Virus record (IMG/VR): IMGVR_UViG_3300040806_001120
Span: 1-33,454 of that record
Strand: one strand, 5' to 3'
Length of the DNA stretch: 33,454 bases
Origin: a virus
The notes under the pieces were generated by a model. It ran no database searches. It was given only the letters and a program-made list of their open reading frames with translations, and was not told the origin of the DNA. Shown one piece after another: positions 16,135 to 23,317 of the stretch. Position 1 is the first letter of the stretch. Every line of letters begins with the position of its first letter. The position numbers and the translations under genes are program-made.

Positions 16135-16141
16135 TTAAATA
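16135..16141 (+). promoter_or_regulatory. Late promoter box TTAAATA placed for a leaderless start
   Basis: TAAATA ends exactly six bases before the A of the ATG at 16147, the same geometry as before 11307 and 11580, and directly follows the capsid terminator. No Shine-Dalgarno sequence precedes the ATG. Confidence 0.5.
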
Positions 16142-16146
16142 CAGTT

Positions 16147-16422
16147 ATGAAAGAATTAGAAACATCACTGGATTGGCAAGCCATTGAGCAAGAACTTAGA
16201 GAGATGGGCAAAACTGCTCCTGAGTTTAGATTTAATATTATTAAGTTTTGTGCAAGTATACAAAGCGAAGTTCGTAAACTTTCAGATATTGAAATAGATA
16301 TTAGAAGAAGACCAAGCGATAGTTTATTAGTAAAGCATAAAGATCAATCTAAAAAGATCAATGATGCAATAAAACTATTTTCTCAAACTCATCTACTACA
16401 TTTGTTTAGTAGGGTTGACTAA
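16147..16422 (+). CDS. Small protein of unknown function
   Basis: A 91-residue protein, all-helical by composition: it starts MKELETSLDWQAIEQELREM, has FNIIKFCASIQSEVRKLSDI in the middle and a basic stretch IDIRRRPSD. No domain is recognised. It is isolated between the capsid terminator and the next late box, which overlaps its stop codon, and probably forms its own transcript. Possibly a minor head or neck component, by position only. Confidence 0.7.
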   Translation: MKELETSLDWQAIEQELREMGKTAPEFRFNIIKFCASIQSEVRKLSDIEIDIRRRPSDSLLVKHKDQSKKINDAIKLFSQTHLLHLFSRVD

Positions 16423-16425
16423 ATA
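16419..16425 (+). promoter_or_regulatory. Late promoter box CTAAATA
   Basis: Part of TTGACTAAATAATA, a 14-nt string also found at 16964-16977. It overlaps the TAA of the preceding gene and lies about 100 nt before the virion gene at 16521; the leader between holds hairpins and a short ORF. Confidence 0.6.
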
Positions 16426-16443
16426 ATATTGTCATTTTAGGAG

Positions 16444-16458
16444 CCTCATTTAATGAGG
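16444..16458 (+). promoter_or_regulatory. Leader hairpin upstream of the 16521 gene
   Basis: CCTCA (16444-16448) pairs with TGAGG (16454-16458) across a 5-nt loop, covering the ATG of the leader ORF at 16453. A second small stem, GCGG/CCGC, follows near 16464-16479. Together with the 95-nt leader length this suggests a structured 5' leader, but the function is not known. Confidence 0.35.
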
Positions 16459-16536
16459 ACTTATGCGGATATCCACCGCGTAGACCTTAGAACGGCAATA
16501 ATTAAACAAAGGAGAAAATTATGGGACGTCCCTTAA
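16453..16536 (+). CDS. Possible leader peptide (27 codons) overlapping the next start
   Basis: An ORF beginning MRTYADIHRV, rich in Arg/Lys at its end. Its ATG is preceded by AGGAG at a 9-nt distance and its TAA lies 16 nt inside the following gene, in another frame. Translation of it would pass through the ribosome site and start of that gene, so it could couple or compete. It may simply be chance in a structured leader; no homology is known to me. Confidence 0.35.
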   Translation: MRTYADIHRVDLRTAIIKQRRKLWDVP

Positions 16537-16922
16537 ACAAAAGATACTTTGGTTCTACTCAAGTTAGCCCGGGCGGCGCAGACAGAACTAACGAAGAAAG
16601 ACTAACAGTGTCAGTAAAAGTAGGAGCAAATACTGCAACTGCACTAGGCATTATTCTTAATCAACGTTCAGAAACTAAATTTACTGTTTCTGATGATCCA
16701 GACGCGGTAGGCGGCAACGAAGGTGTTTGTACGCTAGTTAATAAAGCAACCGGATCACTTGGTAATAACGAAATGTCATTACAAGGATTTGTTGTAGGCG
16801 GCAACGCAGTTTATATTCGTAAAGTACAAAACCGTACAATGATTGACTTTGATGACAATCGTTATACATGGGCAATTGAAGACGATTCAACTGCTAATAT
16901 ATTAGTATTGACAGCAATTTAA
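16521..16922 (+). CDS. Putative virion structural protein
   Basis: A 133-residue protein starting MGRPLNKRYFGSTQVSPGG, followed by beta-rich sequence (VSVKVGANTATALGIILNQR) and ending NILVLTAI. Starts of the form MGRPLNK+YFG recur, to my memory, in marine T4-like phages as small virion proteins, but no function is established. It has a strong ribosome site (AAGGAG), a late box and its own terminator, so it is probably made in quantity as a single-gene transcript. Confidence 0.75.
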   Translation: MGRPLNKRYFGSTQVSPGGADRTNEERLTVSVKVGANTATALGIILNQRSETKFTVSDDPDAVGGNEGVCTLVNKATGSLGNNEMSLQGFVVGGNAVYIRKVQNRTMIDFDDNRYTWAIEDDSTANILVLTAI

Positions 16923-16934
16923 TTGCTATACTGG

Positions 16935-16965
16935 AAAGGGCAAACTTGCTTTGCCCTTTTCTCTT
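16935..16965 (+). terminator. Rho-independent terminator
   Basis: AAAGGGCAAA (16935-16944) pairs perfectly with TTTGCCCTTT (16950-16959), loop CTTGC, followed by a T-rich tract TCTCTT. It is followed within 3 nt by the next late box. Confidence 0.85.
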
Positions 16966-16967
16966 GA

Positions 16968-16974
16968 CTAAATA
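16968..16974 (+). promoter_or_regulatory. Late promoter box CTAAATA
   Basis: Within TTGACTAAATAATA, identical over 14 nt to the element at 16419. It lies 30 nt before the ATG at 17004 with GTTAGGA as ribosome site. Confidence 0.6.
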
Positions 16975-17003
16975 ATACTATAACGTGTTAGGAATTACTA
17001 AAA

Positions 17004-17933
17004 ATGGCTGTTGACGTATTAAAATTAACCGGTGATTACAAGATTGTAACTGCTAGTGGCGGCGAAGTTACCCTTAATACAGGTACGAGAAGAGGAACTA
17101 CTAGAGTTACAGGAAATTTAATCGTAGAAGGTACTACTACAACTGTTGATACTGAAGAACTTGCTATTGAAGATGCAATTATTACCCTTAATAAAAATGA
17201 AACAGGTAATGGTGTATCTCTAGGACAAAGCGGTATTGATATTGAAAGAGGTACTGCTGATAATGCTACTATACTTTGGGACGATACATTAAGTTACACT
17301 AGACCAAACGGCGGTACTGGTGAAGGTATTTTTACATTTAAAGTTGGTGCAGGATTAGCCGCAATTAGAACTAATCATATCAGTACTACAGGTGACGATA
17401 TTGTTTTCTTAGGGACTAATGCACCTAATGCTAAACTAAGTGTTAGAGGCACAACAAACTATGAAACTGGATTACAAGATGATGATATTCCAAATGTAAG
17501 ATATGTAAATCAAGCATTCCAAACAATTAATATTCCTCAAATTCAAGCAGGTAACACTATTATGAAGGCAGAGGATACATCAGAAGGTGATGCAGTATCA
17601 AGATTGCTTGGAAAAGTAGATAATGTTACTAGAATTGACATTAGATCAGATATTATGACTTTGGGTAGTTTAGAATTTGATGATACTACTATTAGACCAA
17701 CAAATACAAACGATGAACTAGTTTTACAAGCAAATGGGTCAGGAGAAGTAGTAATAGATGAAATATTAAGTCTACCTACAGTAAGCACAACACCTTCGGG
17801 TACTGTTGGACGTTTAAAAGTGTATAAAGATTCAGAAGGGTTTGGCGGAACTGGGCTCTTTTTTGTAAATAACACTACTAACGGAGAGATAACTAGCAAA
17901 AGAAAAGCCATGCTCATGAGCATGATATTTTAG
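17004..17933 (+). CDS. Tail-fibre-like structural protein
   Basis: A 309-residue beta-rich protein. The N-terminal part repeats short turns (GDYKIVTASGGEVTLNTG, GNLIVEGTTTTVDTEELAIE, then AIITLNKNETG), the pattern of fibre shafts and adaptor proteins in marine T4-like phages. The C-terminus ends with EITSKRKAMLMSMIF. Its DNA end contains a 16-bp perfect palindrome. It is first in a run of small and large appendage genes with short gaps. Specific role (fibre, connector or decoration) is unknown. Confidence 0.7.
   Translation: MAVDVLKLTGDYKIVTASGGEVTLNTGTRRGTTRVTGNLIVEGTTTTVDTEELAIEDAIITLNKNETGNGVSLGQSGIDIERGTADNATILWDDTLSYTRPNGGTGEGIFTFKVGAGLAAIRTNHISTTGDDIVFLGTNAPNAKLSVRGTTNYETGLQDDDIPNVRYVNQAFQTINIPQIQAGNTIMKAEDTSEGDAVSRLLGKVDNVTRIDIRSDIMTLGSLEFDDTTIRPTNTNDELVLQANGSGEVVIDEILSLPTVSTTPSGTVGRLKVYKDSEGFGGTGLFFVNNTTNGEITSKRKAMLMSMIF
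17909..17924. repeat. 16-bp perfect palindrome at the end of the 17004 gene
   Basis: CATGCTCATGAGCATG equals its own reverse complement. As RNA it would form a 6-bp stem with a CATG loop, followed by ATATTTT; it could be a weak terminator, an mRNA-end stabiliser or a protein-binding site. Confidence 0.4.
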
Positions 17934-17942
17934 GATAAAGAT

Positions 17943-18287
17943 ATGGCAATAGCAAATAGTTTTATAGATGCAACACTTACAACTGTGTATACGTCATCAG
18001 GTGAGAATGCTGTAACAAGCATGATTTTTTGTAACTACGCAGATGCGGATAATATTCCCGGTGATAATATCTTGACTGATGCTGATACGTTTCTTGATTT
18101 ACATATTGTAAAATCAGGTGAAAGTGCAACAGATGTAAACAAAATCTTACATCAATTAAAAATTCCTGCAGGAGAAACTTTTATTATGGATACTGAAAAG
18201 TTTGTTCTTGAAACTGGAGATAAAGTTATTGCACAGACTACGTCACCAGCAACTATTTCAGTTACGATTTCAACAATAGCGGTGTAA
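17943..18287 (+). CDS. Small virion protein, beta-sandwich type
   Basis: A 114-residue protein with alternating strands and the C-terminal pattern LKIPAGETFIMD, KFVLETGDKVIAQ and ATISVTISTIAV. The protein at 22610 has the same layout (PIPPNGTLRAMNG, KLILDEAHTLQVSSS, DAIISYVEQT), so the two look like distant paralogs with an Ig- or decoration-like fold. Ribosome site TAGGA. Role in the virion is inferred from its neighbours only. Confidence 0.7.
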   Translation: MAIANSFIDATLTTVYTSSGENAVTSMIFCNYADADNIPGDNILTDADTFLDLHIVKSGESATDVNKILHQLKIPAGETFIMDTEKFVLETGDKVIAQTTSPATISVTISTIAV

Positions 18288-18291
18288 TAAT

Positions 18292-18780
18292 ATGCGTTTT
18301 GTAAAACAACAACAGATTAATAGAAAAATGATAGTTGACAAATCAGTGTTTGTTGACATTGATGGGTCAGTAAGTTTCCAAGGTGCTGTTGGTGGATTAC
18401 AGTTAGGTACAGGTGATACAAGCCAACGTAGTGGTGCACCTGTTAACGGAACTATTCGTTACAATAATCAAATAAATGAAATTGAAGCATATATTAACAA
18501 TGCATGGGAAACTATTAGATCAGATCGTCCTGGTAACATTGTTGTACAAAACTTAGGTACAGGTGATGCTTCAGAAACACAGTTCGGTACATTAGATCCT
18601 AAACCAGCGGCGGCTGAGAATGTACTTGTACTTGTTGAAAACGTTGTGCAGATTGCAGGGGTAAACTACACAATGACAGTAGACAACAACGGAGACAAAT
18701 ATATTAAATTTGATTCTCCAGTTCCTTTAGGCAAAGACGTCACCGTTATACACGGCTTCGACGGTAGCATTGTAGGTTAA
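18292..18780 (+). CDS. Small tail-fibre-like structural protein
   Basis: A 162-residue protein starting 5 nt after the previous gene, with no clear ribosome site and so probably coupled. Residues 45-75 contain RSGAPVNGTIRYNNQINEIE and AYINNAWETIR, the RP.xPvxGxxRYNxxxxxxExYxxxxW motif that appears twice more in the 1225-residue fibre protein (near residues 1011 and 1160). The C-terminal part (about 95-160) is a separate beta module with VLVLVENVVQIAGVNYTM. Probably a fibre or appendage tip component. Confidence 0.7.
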   Translation: MRFVKQQQINRKMIVDKSVFVDIDGSVSFQGAVGGLQLGTGDTSQRSGAPVNGTIRYNNQINEIEAYINNAWETIRSDRPGNIVVQNLGTGDASETQFGTLDPKPAAAENVLVLVENVVQIAGVNYTMTVDNNGDKYIKFDSPVPLGKDVTVIHGFDGSIVG

Positions 18781-18816
18781 TTTTTAACTACTAACTTACG
18801 GTTTTTCCAATTAAGA

Positions 18817-18823
18817 CTAAATA
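18817..18823 (+). promoter_or_regulatory. Late promoter box CTAAATA
   Basis: In AAGACTAAATACTATTAATG, related to the elements at 16419 and 16968 (shared GACTAAATA). It lies 105 nt before the ATG of the 1225-residue protein. Confidence 0.55.
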
Positions 18824-18927
18824 CTATTAATGCAGACTTGACCGTTTAGGTTTGCAGGACAAACAGTGGTTAACCCGCTATGTAAGGTGGTTAGAGGCAC
18901 AGGATGCCCGGTTTATAGGAGAACACA
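18824..18927 (+). promoter_or_regulatory. Structured 5' leader of the 1225-residue fibre gene
   Basis: A 104-nt leader with several possible stems: GCAGAC/GTTTGC (near 18832-18855, one G-U pair), TAACC/GGTTA (near 18870-18893) and GGCA/TGCC (near 18896-18908), ending in the ribosome site TAGGAG. It contains only trivial ORFs of two or three codons. It is much longer than other leaders here, which suggests control at the RNA level; no known riboswitch class is recognised. Confidence 0.4.
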
Positions 18928-21900
18928 ATGGCCGTCGGTCGTATTTCGGGTCCGTTGTTAAAGGCAAACCTGCTTCGTAATGGAGTGGATTTAGCATTTG
19001 AAACGGATTTATTATATTTGGATGTTAACAATGGTCGCATTGGCGTAAAAAAGACCAATCCTTCCTATGAACTAGATGTAAACGGTACAGTACAAACAAC
19101 AGACTGGATTGCTACAAATTCAGCAACAACAGGTAATTTAACTTTTCAAGGAAACACAATTAGTAGTACACTAGGTACTATTGAATTAACACCTAGTGGT
19201 GGTGATCCTGTAATTTATCATTCAAGAATTCAAGTCGATTCATTAGAAATGAACGACAACACAATCAGCACAATAGATTCAAATGCATCAATTGAACTTG
19301 CTCCTAACGGTACAGGTACTATTGAACTATTAGGAAACACAAACGTCACAGGAAATTTATATGCAACTGGCAATATTACTGCTGGTGGAAATATTAATTT
19401 AGGTGATGCTGATACTGACACTGTTAATTTTAAAGCAGACGTTGTTTCAAATATTATTCCAGACGCTGATCAAATTTACACACTAGGTACTCCTAGCAAA
19501 CGTTGGAAAACACTAAACTCTAGACAAGCAAATATTGACAATATTCAAATTACTGATAGTTTGATCGAAACTATTGACAGTAATGCAGATTTAACTATTC
19601 GTGCTAACGGAACAGGTAAAGTAAGAATTGAAAACTTGCTTTTAAATGAAGCAGGAAATACATATCACGTTACAGTTAACGGTGACGACACAGAAGAAGG
19701 TACAAGTGTTGATAGTGCTTTTGCTACAATAAAACATGCTCTAAGTGTTGCTACATCAGGTGACAATATTAAAGTTAGTGCAGGAACATACACTGAAGCA
19801 TTTCCGCTAGTAGTACCTGCAGGTGTTACTGTAGGCGGTGAAGGACTAAGAGCAACAGTTGTTAAACCTACAGCAGGAACAAATACCAAAGACTGTTTTC
19901 ACTTAAACAGTGCAACCACAGTACAGCATTTGACAATTAAAGACATGTTTTATGACAGCGGTAATGACACCGGGTACGCATTTACATTCAATCCTGCAGG
20001 AATTACAGTTCCATTACAATCACCTTATATTATTAACGTAACTGTATTAAACAAAGGTACAGTAACAAGTGCAAGTGATCCATATGGATTTGACTCAGGT
20101 AACGCAGGCCGCGGTGCTAAAATTGATGGTAGTTTAGTAACTTCAAGTTCAATCGAAGCGGCAATGTTGTTTAATGATTCAACTTTCTTTGTACCAAACT
20201 CAATTGGTTTATATATGACTAATGGTGCAAGATGTGAATGGTTAAACAGTTTCATTTACTTTGCAGATAAAGGCATTGTTGGAGAATCAGGTAGTGCTGG
20301 TAGAGGCGGCGATGGAAAAACTATTGTTGATCTTACAAACCAAGTAGGAACATTTAACGTTGCTGACACAGTAACACTAACATCAGAAGATGGCTCTACA
20401 GTACTTGCACAAGGAACTATTGAAGCAAAAGAAATAGTTGATGGTAGATTAAGATTAACATTTGATGGAAAAACAACTGGTTGGGTAACCAATCTTGATA
20501 GAGAATCAAAAACAATATCACTTTCAGGTAACAGCCAATTAAGCACAGCACAAAAGAAATTTGGTACAGCAAGTTTATACCTAGATGGTACAGGAGATTA
20601 TGCAAGTATCGCAAGTACTAGCGATTTTGGATTTGGTGATGGAAACTTTACAGTTGAAGGATTTTTTAGATTTGATGATGTAACAGGCACAAAATATCTT
20701 TTTGATATGAGAGATGATGCAAGTACAACTGCAATAGCAGTTTATGCCGACGGAGCAAATGTAAAAGTTTCTGTTGCAGGTAGTGATATTATTACAGGTA
20801 CAGATACACTATTAGCAAATACATTTTATCATATTGCTGTTGCAAGATCAAGTGACGGAACAAAATTATTCATTAACGGATCTCAAGACGGATCAACATA
20901 TTCAGACTCAAACAACTATGGTACAGCAAGACCGTTGTACATTGGTGGAGAATACGATAACACAAACTTGTTTACAGGTTATATTGATGAAGTAAGAGTA
21001 ACAAATGGTTTACCAAGATACCTAGGATCATATACAACACCTACAGCAGAGTTTGTTGGAGATCCTACAACAGTATTTTTAACACACTTTAACGGAACAA
21101 ATGCAAGTACAACTGTTACAGAAGATGTTGAAGTTGCACTTGATATTGAAAGTTCAAGTGGTGGTACTGCAACAGGTATTGCATTTATTGATCTAAAACA
21201 GTTTGGTGCAGAATTAAGAGCAATTGGTTCAGCAAACGTTTATGGTAACCAAGGCGTTATTGCAGACGGTGACGGTGTACTACTAAGACTTATTAATCAT
21301 AACTTTGGATACATGGGTGTAGGTAAAGCACTTGAAAATGACGTATCAAAAGTTATACAAGCGAACGAAATTACACAAACTAACAACGGTAAAGTGCTGT
21401 TTAGTTCAATCGACCAAAGCGGTGACTTTAGGGTTGGTAATGCATTTACTGTTGATCAAGAAACAGGTAACGTAACATTTGAAGCACAGAGTTTTGATAT
21501 TAGTTCATTAAGTGGACTTACATTTACAGATGGTGGAAGTACTACTATTGTAGATCCTAGTAGATTAGAAACTGGTAACATTAGAATCAGTGGTAACCAA
21601 ATTATTACAACATCAGGAGATTTAACTCTTAATCCAGATGGTGGAAACAATGTTGTAATTGATGGTAACTTAAATATCACTGGTGGTTTTATTCAATTAC
21701 GTGATACAGATAATGATACAAAAGTTACTGTTGAAAGTGCATTTGGTGCTGATGAAGATACAATTAATTTTCAAGTTGCTGGATCAACTATTGCTTATGT
21801 TGATGCAGACGGATTACAAACTACTTCATTTATATCAGACGAAGTTAAACTAATTAACAACTCCGTACAGACATTTAGAAACGATACTAATTTAGAAATT

Positions 21901-22605
21901 TTTGCCGATGGCGACGGTTACGTTGATTTTAACAGTGACGATGCTATTAAGTTACCAGCAGGTACAACTGCACAAAGACCAGCAACACCTGTAAATGGTA
22001 TGTTTAGATATAATACAAGTTCAAATGTATTTGAATTGTATGCTAACGGTTTCTGGAATGCTGTTGGTGGTAGTGTTAGTGGTGTTGTTGACCAAGATTT
22101 AGACACATATATTACAGCAGAGTTAACACAAGGTAATGATGACGATACATTTAGATTTTATAATGGTAGTGTACTAACTGCTGATTTAAGTCCTACAAGA
22201 TTTAACACTGATAGAATACACGTAAATACTATCAGTACAGAAGGTACAGACGCTGATTTAACACTTACACCTAATGGTGCAGGTAAAGTGATTATTGGAG
22301 ATCTAGAAATAGATCAGACAACAAATACGATAACTAATACTGCAAACAATGGTGCATTGAATGTTGCTATTACAGGCGAAGGATACGTTGATTTCAACGG
22401 TACTTACGGTATTAAATTTCCAAGCGGTGACACGAATGCTAGACCAGTAAGTGCAGTAGTTGGTTTAACAAGATACAACACTGAAGAAGAGCGTTTAGAA
22501 GTCTGGAATGGTAGTGTTTGGGCATCAGTAGTTGGACAACAGGGTGGTATTACTTTTGGCGAAGCAGAAGATTTATCATTCATTAATGCATTGATATTAG
22601 GATAA
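18928..22605 (+). CDS. Large tail-fibre/appendage protein with beta-helix and LamG-like modules
   Basis: A 1225-residue modular protein. Residues 1-240 are repeats of NGTGTIELLGNTNVTGNLYA type. From about 243 to 430 there is a right-handed beta-helix (pectate-lyase/DUF1565 style: YHVTVNGDDTEEGTS, VSAGTYTEAFPLVVPAGVTV). From about 533 to 724 there is a LamG/concanavalin-like domain (KKFGTASLYLDGTGDYASI, NFTVEGFFRF, YIGGEYDNTNLFTGYIDEVR), typical of glycan binding. After more shaft repeats, two copies of a RPxxPVxGxxRYN motif lie near 1011 and 1160. All this fits receptor binding at the tail; the glycan is unknown. The DNA is codon-biased like its neighbours, with no sign of recent foreign origin. 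Confidence 0.8.
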   Translation: MAVGRISGPLLKANLLRNGVDLAFETDLLYLDVNNGRIGVKKTNPSYELDVNGTVQTTDWIATNSATTGNLTFQGNTISSTLGTIELTPSGGDPVIYHSRIQVDSLEMNDNTISTIDSNASIELAPNGTGTIELLGNTNVTGNLYATGNITAGGNINLGDADTDTVNFKADVVSNIIPDADQIYTLGTPSKRWKTLNSRQANIDNIQITDSLIETIDSNADLTIRANGTGKVRIENLLLNEAGNTYHVTVNGDDTEEGTSVDSAFATIKHALSVATSGDNIKVSAGTYTEAFPLVVPAGVTVGGEGLRATVVKPTAGTNTKDCFHLNSATTVQHLTIKDMFYDSGNDTGYAFTFNPAGITVPLQSPYIINVTVLNKGTVTSASDPYGFDSGNAGRGAKIDGSLVTSSSIEAAMLFNDSTFFVPNSIGLYMTNGARCEWLNSFIYFADKGIVGESGSAGRGGDGKTIVDLTNQVGTFNVADTVTLTSEDGSTVLAQGTIEAKEIVDGRLRLTFDGKTTGWVTNLDRESKTISLSGNSQLSTAQKKFGTASLYLDGTGDYASIASTSDFGFGDGNFTVEGFFRFDDVTGTKYLFDMRDDASTTAIAVYADGANVKVSVAGSDIITGTDTLLANTFYHIAVARSSDGTKLFINGSQDGSTYSDSNNYGTARPLYIGGEYDNTNLFTGYIDEVRVTNGLPRYLGSYTTPTAEFVGDPTTVFLTHFNGTNASTTVTEDVEVALDIESSSGGTATGIAFIDLKQFGAELRAIGSANVYGNQGVIADGDGVLLRLINHNFGYMGVGKALENDVSKVIQANEITQTNNGKVLFSSIDQSGDFRVGNAFTVDQETGNVTFEAQSFDISSLSGLTFTDGGSTTIVDPSRLETGNIRISGNQIITTSGDLTLNPDGGNNVVIDGNLNITGGFIQLRDTDNDTKVTVESAFGADEDTINFQVAGSTIAYVDADGLQTTSFISDEVKLINNSVQTFRNDTNLEIFADGDGYVDFNSDDAIKLPAGTTAQRPATPVNGMFRYNTSSNVFELYANGFWNAVGGSVSGVVDQDLDTYITAELTQGNDDDTFRFYNGSVLTADLSPTRFNTDRIHVNTISTEGTDADLTLTPNGAGKVIIGDLEIDQTTNTITNTANNGALNVAITGEGYVDFNGTYGIKFPSGDTNARPVSAVVGLTRYNTEEERLEVWNGSVWASVVGQQGGITFGEAEDLSFINALILG

Positions 22606-22609
22606 GAAA

Positions 22610-22939
22610 ATGGCAAGTATTTTTAAAAATAGAATTATTAAAGACGTAGGAAGATTACCTATTGATGTGTTTACTGTTGCACAGAATAGAAAAGTTATTG
22701 TGTTAGGTATTTCGATGTCTAATATTAAGGACAGCACAGTACTTGGCAATGTTTTTATCAAAGACGAAACTAGTGTAACAGCAAATTATGTTAAAGATGT
22801 TCCTATTCCACCAAATGGAACACTAAGAGCAATGAATGGTGGTGAAAAATTAATACTAGACGAAGCACACACTTTACAGGTATCTTCAAGTTATCCTGAC
22901 AGTGTAGATGCAATTATAAGTTATGTTGAACAAACGTAA
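22610..22939 (+). CDS. Small virion protein, paralog-like to the 17943 gene
   Basis: A 109-residue beta-rich protein 4 nt after the large fibre gene, with GGATAAG as ribosome site. VIVLGISMSN, then VPIPPNGTLRAMNG and KLILDEAHTLQVSSSYPDSV follow the same strand order as the protein at 17943. A small appendage or decoration subunit is likely; nothing more specific can be said. Confidence 0.7.
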   Translation: MASIFKNRIIKDVGRLPIDVFTVAQNRKVIVLGISMSNIKDSTVLGNVFIKDETSVTANYVKDVPIPPNGTLRAMNGGEKLILDEAHTLQVSSSYPDSVDAIISYVEQT

Positions 22940-22951
22940 TAGGGGGACAAG

Positions 22952-23299
22952 ATGAGTACATACGTAGGAAGCAGTATAGACCAAATTATTCAAGGCATGG
23001 GAACACGTTATTTCTATGGTTTAAGAAAACAAGATGACGGCTCGATCTATCTTGCAACGGTTGATCAACTTAACCCTAATGATCAAATTGAAATTAACGT
23101 TCCGGGTGATATTACACAGAACTACAATGATTTTGATATTGGACAGGACTTTTTTGAAGGTAGAGATGTAAACCATGAAAAGGTTTATGAAAACCTAAAG
23201 TATGAACAGTATAGATGGGACTACCAAAAAATTAATTATTATATCAACGAGGATGGGAACTTAGTCGCAAGAGTAAATGAACCATACGATTACAGTTAA
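22952..23299 (+). CDS. Conserved-looking virion-associated protein
   Basis: A 115-residue protein beginning MSTYVGSSIDQIIQGMGTRY, with FYGLRKQDDGSIYLATVDQL, then DFDIGQDFFEGRDVNHEKVY and KYEQYRWDYQKINYYI. Proteins of this pattern recur, as I recall, next to the big fibre genes of marine T4-like phages, so it is probably a connector or structural protein. Very strong ribosome site AGGGGGA. Tyr and Asp content is high; no catalytic motif is seen. Confidence 0.75.
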   Translation: MSTYVGSSIDQIIQGMGTRYFYGLRKQDDGSIYLATVDQLNPNDQIEINVPGDITQNYNDFDIGQDFFEGRDVNHEKVYENLKYEQYRWDYQKINYYINEDGNLVARVNEPYDYS

Positions 23300-23302
23300 A
23301 TA
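23296..23302 (+). promoter_or_regulatory. Late-type box TTAAATA before the 2199-residue gene
   Basis: TTAAATACAG, the same ten bases as at 16135-16144, overlapping the stop codon of the preceding gene and ending 16 nt before the ATG at 23318. Predicted transcription start would fall at about 23308, leaving a leader too short for the GGTGAA ribosome site to be used well, so the box may be fortuitous. Confidence 0.3.
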
Positions 23303-23317
23303 CAGGTGAAGTAAAAA

